Origin: Neisseria animalis
GTDB lineage: Bacteria; Pseudomonadota; Gammaproteobacteria; Burkholderiales; Neisseriaceae
Reading direction: 5' to 3'
Length of the DNA: 64,000 bases
Assembly (NCBI RefSeq): GCF_900636515.1
Contig: NZ_LR134287.1
Location: 2,170,001 to 2,234,000, forward strand
Below are positions 1 to 9,468 of the stretch, piece after piece. Within the stretch, counting starts at the first letter, position 1. The number at the start of each line of letters is the position of its first letter. The position numbers were made by a program, and so were the translations under genes. Below the pieces are notes generated by a model, which saw only the letters and a list, made by a program, of their open reading frames with translations, searched no databases and was not told where the DNA came from.

Positions 1-235
1 CCTCGCCTGCCGGCCGCCGCCAGTTTTCCGTTGAAAAAGCGAATACAGTCAGGTATTGCACCCCTTTTTCCACGCAATAGCGAACCATATTTTCCAGCGT
101 GTCCAAACCACGCTTGTGCCCCATCACGCGGGGCAGAAAACGCTTTTTCGCCCAGCGGCCGTTACCGTCCATAATCACGGCAATATGGCGCGGCACCTGA
201 GTATGCGCCAAAATCGTCTGCGTACTGCTTTTCAT
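1..235 (-). CDS. uppS: Isoprenyl (undecaprenyl) diphosphate synthase, C-terminus beyond window
   Basis: Cis-prenyltransferase that makes the C55 lipid carrier for peptidoglycan and other envelope polymers. The first 78 codons are visible and run off the left edge. The N-terminus shows the family signature [16 protein letters not shown] with the catalytic Asp at residue 23, then [11 protein letters not shown] at the expected distance. The ATG at 233-235 matches the usual family start. It is the last visible gene of the leftward rpsB-tsf-pyrH-frr-uppS series, a common proteobacterial order. The identification is firm; only the missing C-terminus limits it. Confidence 0.95.
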   Translation of the reverse strand, partial: MKSSTQTILAHTQVPRHIAVIMDGNGRWAKKRFLPRVMGHKRGLDTLENMVRYCVEKGVQYLTVFAFSTENWRRPAGE

Positions 236-403
236 ATCCGCCTCACGAAAACCACCGCCATTGTCCATACCGGCACAAACAGCGGAAATCCGGAAACTTT
301 CAGTAAAATCCGACACGGCAAGCAGGGAAAAAGCCAAAACAGCCCGCCCTGCCCGCATCAGCAGCAAGGCGGAAGATACCCGCCCTGCTTTGTTCAGACG
401 GCA

Positions 404-961
404 TTAAATCGCCATCAAATCTTCTTCTTTTGCCGCCAGAATTTTATCTGCTTCAGCAATGTATTTGTCGGTCAGCTTCTGAACCGCCTCTTCGCCGCGG
501 CGCGCCTCATCTTCAGACACTTCTTTGTCTTTCAACAATTTTTTAATATGATCGTTGGCATCACGGCGTACATTGCGGATAGAAACCCGACCCTCCTCAG
601 CTTCGCTACGCACCACTTTAATCAAATCTTTACGGCGCTCTTCAGTCAGCATCGGCATAGGCACGCGAATCAAATCACCTACCGCAGCAGGATTCAGACC
701 CAGATTGGAATCACGAATCGCTTTCTCGATTTTGGCCGCCATATTGCTTTCAAACGGTTTCACACCGATGGTACGCGCATCCAGCAGCGTAACATTCGCC
801 ACTTGGCTGACCGGCACTTCGCTGCCCCAGTACTCGACATTTACCTGATCCAGCAAGCCGGTATGGGCGCGGCCGGTACGGACTTTAGACAGGTTTTCTT
901 TCAATACTTCCAGCGAGCGTTGCATTTTGCTTTCGGCGGTTTTTTGGATATCGCTAATCAT
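404..961 (-). CDS. frr: Ribosome recycling factor
   Basis: Cytosolic factor that splits post-termination ribosomes together with EF-G. The protein is 185 residues, the usual family length, starting [13 protein letters not shown] with the family signature [13 protein letters not shown] near residue 30 and ending in the helical [19 protein letters not shown] region. A start 27 bases further upstream is possible, but the ATG at 961 gives the conserved N-terminus. It lies between pyrH and uppS in the same leftward operon. Confidence 0.97.
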   Translation of the reverse strand: MISDIQKTAESKMQRSLEVLKENLSKVRTGRAHTGLLDQVNVEYWGSEVPVSQVANVTLLDARTIGVKPFESNMAAKIEKAIRDSNLGLNPAAVGDLIRVPMPMLTEERRKDLIKVVRSEAEEGRVSIRNVRRDANDHIKKLLKDKEVSEDEARRGEEAVQKLTDKYIAEADKILAAKEEDLMAI

Positions 962-1002
962 TGTTTTGTTCTCAACTATTAAAATCAATAAGATAGGCTG
1001 AA

Positions 1003-1040
1003 AAGCCGTCTGAATATGCCGTTTGCAGACGGCATAAGGG
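1003..1040 (-). repeat. Paired uptake-type repeats upstream of frr
   Basis: A GCCGTCTGAA word is followed 10 bases later by an inverted TTGCAGACGGC word, so the two can pair into a hairpin between pyrH and frr. One arm is the classical neisserial form and the other the variant form common in this window. It may act as a partial terminator or processing site in the operon. Confidence 0.6.
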
Positions 1041-1129
1041 ATAGGTTAACTCTGAATAGTACCGTTATTACGCCGTTCCGACAAGCCAAACGGCTTGAAC
1101 GACTTTGTTTTTCAAGCCTTATTTGCCGG

Positions 1130-1164
1130 AAAAAAGCCGTCTGCAAATACAGACGGCTTTTTTT
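1130..1164 (-). terminator. Intrinsic terminator after pyrH built of inverted uptake sequences
   Basis: GCCGTCTG and CAGACGGC pair across a 6-base loop, with A-runs and T-runs on both sides, 20 bases after the pyrH stop. It has the form of a rho-independent terminator on either strand. Confidence 0.75.
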
Positions 1165-1184
1165 AATCTACGAAATACCGAATA

Positions 1185-1904
1185 TTAACAATGCACCAGC
1201 GTACCTTCGTCCGCCCCGGTGATTACGCGTTTGAGCGAACCTTCTTTGGCAATGCCGAACACCACGATGTTCAGCTTGCGCTCGCGGCACAGGGCAAATG
1301 CGGTGGCATCCATGACTTTCAGGTTTTTGTTCAGGGCTTCGTCGAAAGTGATGGTTTCGTAGCGGGTGGCCGACGGGTCTTTTTTCGGATCGGCAGTGTA
1401 CACGCCGTCAACATTGGTGGCTTTCAGCATGACATCGCAATTCATTTCCGCTCCGCGCAAGGCGGCGGCGGTATCGGTGGTGAAGAACGGATTACCCGTA
1501 CCGGCGGCGAAAATCACGACTTTGCCTTCTTCCAGATATTGAATGGCTTTCGGACGGGCATAGGTTTCGGCGATTTGCTGCATGGACAATGCGGATTGGA
1601 CGCGGGCTTTGATGCCCAATGATTCGAATGCGTCTTTCAAAGCCAGTGCATTCATCACGGTGGCCATCATGCCCATGTAGTCGGCGGTGGCGCGGTCCAT
1701 GCTGCCTGCCTGTGCGGATACGCCGCGGAAGATGTTGCCACCGCCCACCACAACTGCAACCTGCACGCCCATTTCAACGATTTCTTTGATTTCGCCAACC
1801 GTCTGCACGATGGTGTCGTGATTGATGCCGAACGGGTCGGAACCCATCAGGGATTCGCCGGAAAGTTTCAATAATACGCGTTTGTATTTGATTTGCTGTG
1901 TCAT
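1185..1904 (-). CDS. pyrH: Uridylate (UMP) kinase
   Basis: Amino-acid-kinase-fold enzyme that phosphorylates UMP to UDP in pyrimidine nucleotide synthesis. The 239-residue protein shows [11 protein letters not shown] at the N-terminus, GGGNIFRG for phosphate binding and [12 protein letters not shown] in the UMP site. The ORF stays open upstream, but the ATG at 1904 gives the family length and N-terminus. Flanked by tsf and frr in the same direction, with a terminator-like hairpin after the stop. Confidence 0.97.
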   Translation of the reverse strand: MTQQIKYKRVLLKLSGESLMGSDPFGINHDTIVQTVGEIKEIVEMGVQVAVVVGGGNIFRGVSAQAGSMDRATADYMGMMATVMNALALKDAFESLGIKARVQSALSMQQIAETYARPKAIQYLEEGKVVIFAAGTGNPFFTTDTAAALRGAEMNCDVMLKATNVDGVYTADPKKDPSATRYETITFDEALNKNLKVMDATAFALCRERKLNIVVFGIAKEGSLKRVITGADEGTLVHC

Positions 1905-2217
1905 GAGATACCTTGCTTTCTTTGCGGTTGGGTTGTGGTTCGGGTGCCTTCTGCGGTTGGTGCGTGTCGGAAATGCCCCGCACGTTTTTACAGACGGCAT
2001 AATCATGCGGTTATATTGTGTATCGGCCGTCGGAACTGAAAAAACAAAACAGTCTGTCAAATGGTACGGCCGAATACGGAGAAACAAGCCAATGCTGCGG
2101 CAGTTGCCGTTTCTTCAGATGATGACGGCCAAACTTATCTTCATCAAACAGTATAAGTTTAGCAACCATACGGCTTTTTGTGTACGCAACTTGCGCGGCA
2201 GGCGAAGTGTTTTTTCC

Positions 2218-2257
2218 AAAAAAAGCACCCTGATTCAGACGGCGAATCGGGTGCTTT
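2218..2257 (-). terminator. Intrinsic terminator after tsf
   Basis: AAAGCACCC and GGGTGCTTT form the outer stem, GATTC/GAATC extends it inside, and on the minus strand a run of seven T follows. It lies 16 bases after the tsf stop, so pyrH probably also needs its own promoter in the roughly 300 bases between. Confidence 0.8.
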
Positions 2258-2272
2258 CTCTCATGGCGTCAA

Positions 2273-3127
2273 TTACACTTTGGCAGCAGCAGCTACTTCG
2301 GCAGCGTAATCCACTTCTTTTTTCTCGATACCGTCGCCCACTTTGTAGCGTACGAACGATACCACTTCCGCGCCGTTTTCTTTCAGGAATTGGGCAACGG
2401 TTTGATCAGGATTCATGACGAATGCTTGGCCGTTCAGGGTAACTTCTGCCAAGAATTTCTTAATGCGGCCTTCTACCATTTTGGCAGCGATTTCGGCAGG
2501 TTTGCCGGATTCGATGGCTTGTTGGGTGTAGATGTGGCGTTCTTTTTCAACCAATTCGGCATCCACTTGGTCTTCGGATACGCATTGCGGCTTGGCGGCA
2601 ACGATGTGCATACCGACTTTGCGTGCCACATCTTCCGCGCCTTTATATTCGACCAATACGCCTTCGGTAGCCAGTGCGCCGTGGATGTAGGCAACCAGAC
2701 TGTTAGCAGTTTCAATTACTTGGAAACGGCGTACAGACATATTTTCGCCCAATTTTGCGATGATGGCTTTGCGTTCTGCTTCAACCAATTCGCTCAATGC
2801 TTCGATGCTTGCCGGTTTTTTCTCGGCAGCGGTTTTGGCAACGAAGTTGGCAAATTCTACGAAGCCTGCGTCTTTAGCAACGAAGTCGGTTTCGCAGTTT
2901 ACTTCTACCAAAGCGCCGGTATTGCCTTCAATAGCAAATGCCAATACGCCTTCGGCAGCTTGGCGGCCAGCCAGTTTGCTGGCTTTGTTGCCTGATTTGA
3001 TGCGCAGGATTTCTTCGGCTTTGTCGAAGTTGCCTTCTGCTTCAACCAGTGCTTTTTTACATTCCATCATGCCCAGACCGGTCGCGGCGCGCAGGTCGGC
3101 AACCATTTTTGCAGTAATTTCTGCCAT
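2273..3127 (-). CDS. tsf: Translation elongation factor Ts
   Basis: Guanine-nucleotide exchange factor for EF-Tu. The 284-residue protein begins [20 protein letters not shown], the conserved UBA-like N-terminal domain, and contains the TDFVAKD motif that contacts EF-Tu near residue 80. The ATG at 3127 has AAGGAG-like sequence just upstream. It follows rpsB with about 160 bases between them, containing a terminator-like attenuator. Confidence 0.97.
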   Translation of the reverse strand: MAEITAKMVADLRAATGLGMMECKKALVEAEGNFDKAEEILRIKSGNKASKLAGRQAAEGVLAFAIEGNTGALVEVNCETDFVAKDAGFVEFANFVAKTAAEKKPASIEALSELVEAERKAIIAKLGENMSVRRFQVIETANSLVAYIHGALATEGVLVEYKGAEDVARKVGMHIVAAKPQCVSEDQVDAELVEKERHIYTQQAIESGKPAEIAAKMVEGRIKKFLAEVTLNGQAFVMNPDQTVAQFLKENGAEVVSFVRYKVGDGIEKKEVDYAAEVAAAAKV

Positions 3128-3262
3128 GTCAAACTCCTTAAATATTCGGAACGGTACGGCTCTTGCCATACCCTGAAACGGGATATTGCCGTCTGAAAAC
3201 GGGATTCCGCCAAACGGCGGCTTCCTTCCGGAACAGTTGTTTTTGCAGACGGCATCTGCCTT

Positions 3263-3285
3263 AAAAAAGGGGCGTGCAGCCCCTT
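3263..3285 (-). terminator. Attenuator or terminator between rpsB and tsf
   Basis: AAGGGGC and GCCCCTT form a compact stem with a 5-base loop and six T on the minus strand, only five bases after the rpsB stop. This probably sets the ratio of S2 to EF-Ts by partial termination. Confidence 0.75.
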
Positions 3286-3289
3286 GGAA

Positions 3290-4015
3290 TTACTCGGCTG
3301 CGGCTTGGGCAGCGGCAACAGTTTCCTGCAAGGCTTGGTTTTTGCCTTCCAGTACGGCATCGGCGATACCGCGGCAGTACAGGCGGATGGCTTTGGCAGA
3401 GTCATCGTTGCCCGGAATCACGTATTTCACACCATCAGGGCTGTTGTTGGTATCGACAACGGCAATCACGGGGATACCCAATTTGGCAGCCTCAACCAGC
3501 GTACCGTGCTGGTAACCGGTATCGATGACGAAAATCGCATCAGGCAGACCTTTCATGTTTTTGATACCGCCCAAAGAACGCTCCAGTTTTTCTACTTCGC
3601 GTTGCATTTCCAGAATTTCTTTTTTGCCGAAACCGCTTTCAGCAGCGTTTTCCAGCGCTACTGTTTTTTCTTCCAAGCGTTTGATGGATTGTTTTACGGT
3701 TTTGTAGTTGGTCAGCATGCCGCCCAACCAGCGGTGATCGACGAAAGGCATACCGGCGCGGGTAGCTTCTTCGCGGATGATTTCACGCGCTTGGCGTTTG
3801 GTACCGACAAACAATACGGTACCTTTGTTGGCAACCAGACGACGAACGGCTTCTTGCGCGTCTTGGAACATCGGCAGGGTTTTTTCCAAGTTTACGATAT
3901 GGATTTTGTTGCGCGCGCCGAAAATGTATTGTTCCATTTTCGGGTTCCAGAAACGGGTTTGGTGACCGAAGTGAACACCGGCTTCAATCATCTGACGCAT
4001 GGTAATTTGAGACAT
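3290..4015 (-). CDS. rpsB: 30S ribosomal protein S2
   Basis: Small-subunit ribosomal protein. The 241-residue protein begins [20 protein letters not shown] and carries [19 protein letters not shown] and [16 protein letters not shown], all diagnostic of bacterial S2. First gene of the leftward operon; a strong promoter lies about 130 bases upstream, leaving a leader long enough for S2 autoregulation. Confidence 0.98.
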   Translation of the reverse strand: MSQITMRQMIEAGVHFGHQTRFWNPKMEQYIFGARNKIHIVNLEKTLPMFQDAQEAVRRLVANKGTVLFVGTKRQAREIIREEATRAGMPFVDHRWLGGMLTNYKTVKQSIKRLEEKTVALENAAESGFGKKEILEMQREVEKLERSLGGIKNMKGLPDAIFVIDTGYQHGTLVEAAKLGIPVIAVVDTNNSPDGVKYVIPGNDDSAKAIRLYCRGIADAVLEGKNQALQETVAAAQAAAE

Positions 4016-4146
4016 TTTATTTCCTTAAATTGAAAGGGTTAGGAGCACACATTCATTCGCATAGAACTTGATTCGTCAAGCACCCTTCGGCGAAAGTGGG
4101 CATAGTTTTACAAATAAACAAATGCTTTGAAAAGCAAAGCCGGAGA

Positions 4147-4175
4147 ATTATATAGGATTGGCGGACATTTGGCAA
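4147..4175 (-). promoter_or_regulatory. Sigma-70-type promoter of the rpsB operon
   Basis: On the minus strand TTGCCA (4175-4170) is followed after exactly 17 bases by TATAAT (4152-4147). The predicted start is near 4140, giving an untranslated leader of about 125 bases before rpsB. Confidence 0.75.
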
Positions 4176-4202
4176 TTTATGCCGTCTGCAAAATACATTT
4201 TT

Positions 4203-4415
4203 TCAGTCTGTTTTGTCCTGCGAGCGCTGCTGTTCTGCGGCTTCTTCCGCTTTCATGCGCTTGTTGCGGTGGCGGACAAGCACCACCCACGAAACAAACA
4301 CGGTCGGCAAAACCGCCCAAAACACCAGATACACCAGCATTCTTACCCAATCGGGCTGGGCGGCGGCAAACATCACTGCCACAAACAGATAACCGATTGC
4401 TACGATATGCCACAT
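4203..4415 (-). CDS. Small two-helix membrane protein
   Basis: A 70-residue protein with hydrophobic segments at about residues 3-18 and 26-46, followed by a highly charged tail (RHRNKRMKAEEAAEQQRSQDKTD) that should face the cytosol. I do not recognise a named family. It is plausible as a real gene because of its composition, its position between rpsB and the divergent folate enzyme, and the uptake sequence just after its stop. The 65 bases upstream of its ATG hold the shared divergent promoter region. Confidence 0.65.
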   Translation of the reverse strand: MWHIVAIGYLFVAVMFAAAQPDWVRMLVYLVFWAVLPTVFVSWVVLVRHRNKRMKAEEAAEQQRSQDKTD

Positions 4416-4480
4416 ACTCCGCTCCCGACAAATGCTTTATAATCTTGTTATTCTACACGAAATTCCAAGGCCGTCCGAAC

Positions 4481-5107
4481 ATGAGCCAGCAGCAGAAAAA
4501 CGAACTGCGCCACCGGTTGCGCCGCGCCCGCAGCGATATGTCCGCCGCAGAACGGGAAAATGCAACCCGCACCATCAACCGCCTGCTCAAACGCTGCATT
4601 AAAAAAGGCGGCAGAATCGGTATCTATTGGCCGATAGGCAAGGAGCTTTGTCTTGACGGGTTTGTCCGCTCCGCTGTCCGACGCGGTGCCAAGCTCTACC
4701 TGCCCTATATCGAACCGCACAGCAAAAGATTGTGGTTTACGCCTTATTTTGCAGACAGCACACAGCAGCCCGAACGCAAACGGGGCGCGTCCAAATTGTA
4801 TATTCCGCAATTTTCCGGCAAGAAAATCAGGGTGCATGATTTGGATTTGCTGCTGGTACCGATAGTCGGTATCGACAAACAGGGCTACCGGCTGGGGCAG
4901 GCCGGCGGCTTTTATGATGTCTCGCTTGCGGCTGCCAGATACCGTCTGCCGGTCTTCACGCTGGGCGTGGGCTTTGCCTGCCAGCTCGTTGAAAGCCTGC
5001 CGCGCGAAGCACACGATATTCCGCTGAACGGCTTCGTTTCCGAACGCGGCGCATTACGGTTCCGCAGCAAAAGCAGGGAAACGATATGGCGACACCCAAG
5101 CAATTGA
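4481..5107 (+). CDS. 5-formyltetrahydrofolate cyclo-ligase family protein
   Basis: Expected to convert 5-formyl-THF to 5,10-methenyl-THF with ATP. The 208-residue protein has the N-terminal basic helix ELRHRLRRARSDMS, a GIYWPIGKELCLDGF segment and the substrate strand LLLVPIVGIDKQGYRLG. The glycine loop, usually GxGGGYYDR, reads GQAGGFYDV here, a mild departure that might affect nucleotide binding. The ORF is open further upstream, but the ATG at 4481 fits the family. Two inverted uptake sequences follow the gene. Confidence 0.85.
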   Translation: MSQQQKNELRHRLRRARSDMSAAERENATRTINRLLKRCIKKGGRIGIYWPIGKELCLDGFVRSAVRRGAKLYLPYIEPHSKRLWFTPYFADSTQQPERKRGASKLYIPQFSGKKIRVHDLDLLLVPIVGIDKQGYRLGQAGGFYDVSLAAARYRLPVFTLGVGFACQLVESLPREAHDIPLNGFVSERGALRFRSKSRETIWRHPSN

Positions 5108-5165
5108 TACCAAACCGCAACCTGTCGAACCGATATGCGGAAAATCCGTTTCCATGATTAATCAG

Positions 5166-5204
5166 GCCGTCTGCAAAATGCCACTTTCCCAAAATGCAGA
5201 CGGC
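5166..5204 (+). terminator. Inverted uptake-sequence hairpin
   Basis: GCCGTCTGCA (5166-5175) pairs with TGCAGACGGC (5195-5204) downstream of the cyclo-ligase gene. There is no clear T-run, so termination is likely but not certain. Confidence 0.6.
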
Positions 5205-5222
5205 ATTCAGCCATAAAACACC

Positions 5223-6098
5223 ATGTCTCCAGCTTTTAACATCACCGTTATCACACCACCCGACTATCCGCACGTCCGCGTATTCGACGAATTGGTCGGC
5301 CAGCTTCACTATTCGCTGAAAACACTCGGCTACCCTTCCGAAATCACCGCAAGCACCATTTATTCCGACCGCATCAACATTGTTTTCGGTATTCATTTGC
5401 TGCCGCCCGAACAAATTGCCAAACTTCCTCCCTCCACCATCATCATGAATACCGAACAATTGGAAGCAATGCAAAACGGAGATAACGCCCGGCGGCAGTG
5501 GTTCGATACCATCATGGCGGCCGCGCGCCGGTTTCCGACATGGGATTACGACAGCCGCAACATCGAATTTCTCCACAACCACGGTATCCGAGCCATATTA
5601 TGGGAGCTGGGACACCAGCCCGAACTCGCCCGAATCCGCCACATCGACAACCCCGATGTCGATGTTCTGTTTTACGGCGGCATCAACACACGCCGCCGCC
5701 ACATTCTGAACGCGCTGATCGAACAAGGTTTGCAAGTCAAATGGCTGTTTGGCGTTTACGGTTCGGAGCGCGACGCATGGATTGCCCGCAGCAAAATCGT
5801 TTTGAACCTGCACGCTTACGATACGCACATCTTTGAAATCGTCCGCTGCTCCTATCTGATGAGCAACGGCGTATGCGTGGTCAGCGAAGTCAACGACACC
5901 ACCAGCATCGCGCCGCAATACCGCAACGGCATCGTTGCCGCACCCTATGAAAAACTGGTAGAAACCTGCACTGCGCTGGCACACTGCGAGCCGTTATACC
6001 GCCACTGCCGCCGCGTTGCCTTCGATACGTTCAGCCGTCTGCCGCAATCCGCATTCACCCGCGCCGCATTACAAAAAACCTTCAAGCATATCGGCTGA
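5223..6098 (+). CDS. Glycosyltransferase-like protein of unknown acceptor
   Basis: A 291-residue soluble protein without signal peptide. It begins with a Rossmann-like strand (FNITVITPPDYPHVRVFDEL); the second half has DVLFYGGINTRRRHIL, IARSKIVLNLHAYDTHIFEIVR and a GIVAAPYEKLV segment, the layout of a GT-B nucleotide-sugar domain (CgeB/glycosyl-transferase group 1-like). Sugar and acceptor cannot be told from the sequence. The genes on both sides run the same way but are unrelated in function. Confidence 0.6.
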   Translation: MSPAFNITVITPPDYPHVRVFDELVGQLHYSLKTLGYPSEITASTIYSDRINIVFGIHLLPPEQIAKLPPSTIIMNTEQLEAMQNGDNARRQWFDTIMAAARRFPTWDYDSRNIEFLHNHGIRAILWELGHQPELARIRHIDNPDVDVLFYGGINTRRRHILNALIEQGLQVKWLFGVYGSERDAWIARSKIVLNLHAYDTHIFEIVRCSYLMSNGVCVVSEVNDTTSIAPQYRNGIVAAPYEKLVETCTALAHCEPLYRHCRRVAFDTFSRLPQSAFTRAALQKTFKHIG

Positions 6099-6204
6099 TT
6101 GCGCCATCGCTGCCCGAAGGCCGTCTGCAAATATCGGATAAGCGCACACAATCCTATCCGCTGCCCTCTGCCCCTTGTATTCTGCCGAACGGCGCAGGTC
6201 TGTC

Positions 6205-6347
6205 TGATATTCGAACAACAGCGAACAAGACAAGGCAGCCAAGCCGCAGGCAGCACAGGGCAGCAGATTTGCTGTTTTGGCAGCTTGGTCAAGCCCTTCT
6301 TTGAGCAAACGAAGCCGCCGTATCATTCCATGTCAAATGACGATATT
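6205..6347. mobile_element. Degenerate long Correia-type element
   Basis: About 143 bases with the core pattern ACAAGGCAGCCAAGCCGCAGGCAG, a middle part GCTTGGTCAAGCCC and the end GCCGCCGTATCATTCC...AAATGACGATAT. Ends and core are recognisable relatives of the 107-bp and 154-bp elements described elsewhere in this window, with many substitutions, so it is an old insertion. It lies in the region just before the GNAT gene. Confidence 0.55.
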
Positions 6348-6386
6348 ATCAAACTCAAACCGCCAACCCGAACCCGTCAGTCCGTT

Positions 6387-6998
6387 ATGAACCGATTTCC
6401 ACCCGCACCGCCCGTTTTATCGTTTAACCAAGTCCGCCTCGAACCGCTCGCACCCGAACACGAAGCCGGACTGATTGCCGCCGTGCGCGACGGAGAACTC
6501 TGGAAACTGGCGGTAACCACCGCACCCGCGCCCGAGCAAGTTGCCGCCTATATTCAGACGGCCTTAAGCACGCGCACGGCATTTGCCGTTATCGACGAGT
6601 GCAGCGGAAAAATTGTCGGCACCACCGCGTTTTACGATACCGACCCCGACGTACCGCGCCTGTACATCGGCTACACATGGTACGCGCAATCCGCACAGCG
6701 CACCCGCATCAACACCTCCTGTAAAATCCTGCTGCTGGATTACGCTTTCGATACTTTAAACTGCCAAGCAGTCGGCTGGCATACCGATATTCTCAACACC
6801 GCCTCACAGCGCGCCATCGAACGCTTGGGCGCGCAACGCGACGGTATTCTGCGCCGCGACCGCAAACGCAAAGACGGCAGTCTGCGCGATACCGTAGTAT
6901 ACAGCCTGCTGCGGGAAGAATGGCCGTCTGCAAAATCCGCCCTGCTCTCACGTTTGCACGCTTACTCCGAAACGGGCGATATTGCCGTGCAATCTTGA
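6387..6998 (+). CDS. GNAT-family N-acetyltransferase (RimJ/RimL-like)
   Basis: Predicted acetyl-CoA-dependent acetyltransferase of 203 residues. It shows LEPLAPEHEAGLIAAV at the start, the central strand IVGTTAFYDTDPDVPRLYIGYTW, INTSCKILLLDYAFD for the CoA-binding helix and NTASQRAIERLGAQRDGILRRD near the end, the typical RimJ/L order. An upstream in-frame ATG at 6330 lies inside the repeat element, so 6387 is preferred; it gives the usual short leader before the domain. The substrate is unknown. Confidence 0.8.
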   Translation: MNRFPPAPPVLSFNQVRLEPLAPEHEAGLIAAVRDGELWKLAVTTAPAPEQVAAYIQTALSTRTAFAVIDECSGKIVGTTAFYDTDPDVPRLYIGYTWYAQSAQRTRINTSCKILLLDYAFDTLNCQAVGWHTDILNTASQRAIERLGAQRDGILRRDRKRKDGSLRDTVVYSLLREEWPSAKSALLSRLHAYSETGDIAVQS

Positions 6999-7031
6999 AG
7001 CTGCCGCCGTCCGTACCCATATCTGATAAAA

Positions 7032-7138
7032 TATAGTCGAATAAAATAAGAATGAGACAAGGCAGCGAAGCCGCAGACAGTACACATAGTACGGCAAGGC
7101 AAAGCAACGCTGTATCATTCTTATTTTAAATGACTATA
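7032..7138 (+). mobile_element. 107-bp Correia-type miniature element, copy 1
   Basis: Starts TATAGTCGAATAAAATAAG and ends CTTATTTTAAATGACTATA, so the ends form an imperfect terminal inverted repeat of about 24 bases with TA at the target. The core AAGGCAGCGAAGCCGCAGAC resembles the core of neisserial Correia elements. It lies 32 bases before the TM2-protein gene and may supply its promoter. Confidence 0.85.
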
Positions 7139-7170
7139 CTGTTTTCGCTTTCTACTCCGAAGGATATCCC

Positions 7171-7407
7171 ATGCAACACTTTTCATACGCCACCACCCAC
7201 CGACACACCTGCAACAAAGCCTTATATGTTGCCATGGCCTTGCTGTTCGGCTCGTTCGGCGTACACAAATTCTGCGCCGGCCGCGTATGGATGGGTTTGT
7301 TTTATGCCGTATTCAGTTGGACGTTTATTCCCGGCATCATCGGCATTATCGAAGGCATTTGGGCCGCATTCAAACCGACCGATTCGCTGGGCGCGATTGT
7401 GGTTTAA
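7171..7407 (+). CDS. TM2-domain membrane protein
   Basis: A 78-residue inner-membrane protein. Residues about 20-70 form the TM2 domain: a first helix (ALYVAMALLFGSFGVHKFCAG), the turn RVWMGLF and a second helix ending in GIIGIIEGIWAAF. The G-x-x-G-x-H-K/R-F pattern that defines the family is present. Function of the family is unknown. AGGA lies at a proper distance before the ATG. A Correia-type element sits just upstream. Confidence 0.8.
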   Translation: MQHFSYATTHRHTCNKALYVAMALLFGSFGVHKFCAGRVWMGLFYAVFSWTFIPGIIGIIEGIWAAFKPTDSLGAIVV

Positions 7408-7563
7408 CCCGACAAAACACCGCTTTTTTTCCTGTCAAAATACGTTTGTTTATAATTTAATAATTATTTTTACAACAGCGTAAAATGCTTGCCAAATAAG
7501 GTCGTCTGAATATTTCAGACGGCTTTTTCCGTATTAATTCATGTTAAATCGAATACAAAATCT

Positions 7564-7592
7564 TTGCATTTCTCGCCAAAATCTACTAAATT
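7564..7592 (+). promoter_or_regulatory. Candidate sigma-70 promoter of mqo
   Basis: TTGCAT (7564-7569), 17 bases, then TAAATT (7587-7592), about 110 bases upstream of the mqo start. The match is moderate; transcription would start near 7599. Confidence 0.45.
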
Positions 7593-7703
7593 CACATACA
7601 TTAACTTTTAAAAAATCCGCACCGCATTCCGACGGTGCAGCCGCGCTTCAACCGAATAATCATAAAAGGCAGCCACTTGCCTAAATCTTTAAGGAGTAAA
7701 ACC

Positions 7704-9176
7704 ATGGCAAACGCAACTGATGTCATATTGGTTGGCGGAGGAATGATGAGCGCCACACTGGGCGTGCTACTGCGGGAACTCGAACCCTCTTGGGAAATCA
7801 CCATCATCGAACGCTTGAGCGATGTCGCCCTCGAATCCACCAGCCCGTGGAACAACGCGGGTACCGGCCATTCCGCCCTGTGCGAATTGAACTACGCTCC
7901 TCTGGGTGCAGACGGCACAGTCAACCCCGAACGCTCGCTGGGCATTGCCGAGCAGTTCCACATCAGCCGCCAATTCTGGGCTTCCCTCGTCAACGAAGGC
8001 AAGCTGGCAAACAATTCCTTCATCAGCAGCGTGCCGCATATGTCGCTGGTGATGAATGCCGACCACTGCGACTACCTGAAAAAACGCTACGAAGCCTTCA
8101 AAACGCAAAAGCTGTTTGAAAAAATGGAATTCTCCACCGACCGCAACAAAATCGCGGAGTGGGCGCCCCTGACCATGGCAGGGCGCAACGAAAGCCAGCC
8201 GGTTGCCGCCAACTATTCCGCCGAAGGTACGGATGTCGATTTCGGCAACCTGACCCGCCAAATGGTCAAATATCTGGTCGACAGCGGCGTTCGCGTCGAA
8301 TTCAACCGCCATGTTGAAAACATTACCCGCGAAGCAGACGGCGCATGGACGCTGAAAACCACCAACACCCAAGACAACACCCTGCCGCTGACTTTCCGCA
8401 GCCGCTTCGTCTTCTTGGGTGCGGGCGGCGGCGCGCTTACCCTGCTGCAAAAATCCAAAATTCCCGAAGGCCGAGGCTACGGCGGCTTCCCGGTATCCGG
8501 TTTGTTCTTCCGTACCCAAAACGAAGAAATCTCCGCGCAACACAACGCCAAAGTTTACGGCCAAGCCTCGGTCGGCGCACCGCCGATGTCCGTACCCCAT
8601 TTGGACACCCGCCATGTGGACGGCAAACGCTACCTGATGTTCGGCCCGTATGCCGGTTTCAAACCGAACTTCCTCAAGCAAGGTTCGCTGATGGATTTGC
8701 CGATGTCTATCCACCGCGGCAACCTGATGCCGATGTTGCGCGCCAGCCTCGACAATATGCCGCTGACCAAATACCTGCTCGGCGAGCTGCGTAAAACCAA
8801 AGACGAACGCATGGCTTCGCTGCTTGAGTACTACCCGCAGGCAAATCCCGACGATTGGGAGCTGATTACCGCCGGACAACGCGTACAAGTCATCAAAAAA
8901 GACGACAAAAAAGGCGGTGTGCTGCAATTCGGTACCGAGCTGGTTACCCACGAAGACGGTTCGCTGGCCGCCCTTTTGGGTGCTTCGCCGGGCGCTTCCA
9001 CAGCCGTTCCGCTGATGATCAAGCTGATGCACCAATGCTTCCCCGAGCGCGCCTCCTCATGGGAAAGCCGCCTGAAAGAACTGGTTCCGGGCTACGGCGT
9101 GAAACTTAACGACAATCCCGAACTGGCGGAAGAAATCATCAGCCATACCGCAAAAGTGCTGAATATCCACCACTAA
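7704..9176 (+). CDS. mqo: Malate:quinone oxidoreductase
   Basis: Membrane-associated FAD enzyme that oxidises malate to oxaloacetate and passes electrons to quinone; part of the TCA cycle and respiratory chain. The 490-residue protein begins with the dinucleotide-binding motif DVILVGGGMMSATLGVLL and has STSPWNNAGTGHSALCELNY, the substrate-region signature, and RGYGGFPVSG. AAGGAG at 7691-7696 fixes the ATG at 7704. A strong terminator follows, so the gene is monocistronic. Confidence 0.97.
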   Translation: MANATDVILVGGGMMSATLGVLLRELEPSWEITIIERLSDVALESTSPWNNAGTGHSALCELNYAPLGADGTVNPERSLGIAEQFHISRQFWASLVNEGKLANNSFISSVPHMSLVMNADHCDYLKKRYEAFKTQKLFEKMEFSTDRNKIAEWAPLTMAGRNESQPVAANYSAEGTDVDFGNLTRQMVKYLVDSGVRVEFNRHVENITREADGAWTLKTTNTQDNTLPLTFRSRFVFLGAGGGALTLLQKSKIPEGRGYGGFPVSGLFFRTQNEEISAQHNAKVYGQASVGAPPMSVPHLDTRHVDGKRYLMFGPYAGFKPNFLKQGSLMDLPMSIHRGNLMPMLRASLDNMPLTKYLLGELRKTKDERMASLLEYYPQANPDDWELITAGQRVQVIKKDDKKGGVLQFGTELVTHEDGSLAALLGASPGASTAVPLMIKLMHQCFPERASSWESRLKELVPGYGVKLNDNPELAEEIISHTAKVLNIHH

Positions 9177-9190
9177 AAGCCGTCTGCAAA

Positions 9191-9227
9191 ACAGCGTATT
9201 CCTGCTTCAGGGAATACGCTGTTTTTT
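9191..9227 (+). terminator. Intrinsic terminator of mqo
   Basis: A 12-base perfect stem, ACAGCGTATTCC with GGAATACGCTGT, has an 8-base loop and six T directly after it, 15 bases past the mqo stop. Confidence 0.9.
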
Positions 9228-9468
9228 ATATTCTTCGGATACACAAACCACCGCACAGGCAACCATACCGGAAATGCCGTCTGTTAGCCTATTTTAATAG
9301 ATTCTAACGCCCCGCCCGATTTGCAGACGGCCTGTTCGCAAAAATCCGCCCGAGCGCAACACTCGGTAACAATCCGCCAAGCGCATTTACGTCCGACACA
9401 CACGCATTAACGGCCGCCGCCGTTACCATTACCCCGTCCTATCCCATCAACTTTTGCAAGGAAAAACC

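Noticed and set aside
56..982. 308-codon rightward ORF across uppS and frr
   Set aside because: It is the antisense shadow of two well-conserved leftward genes and resembles nothing.
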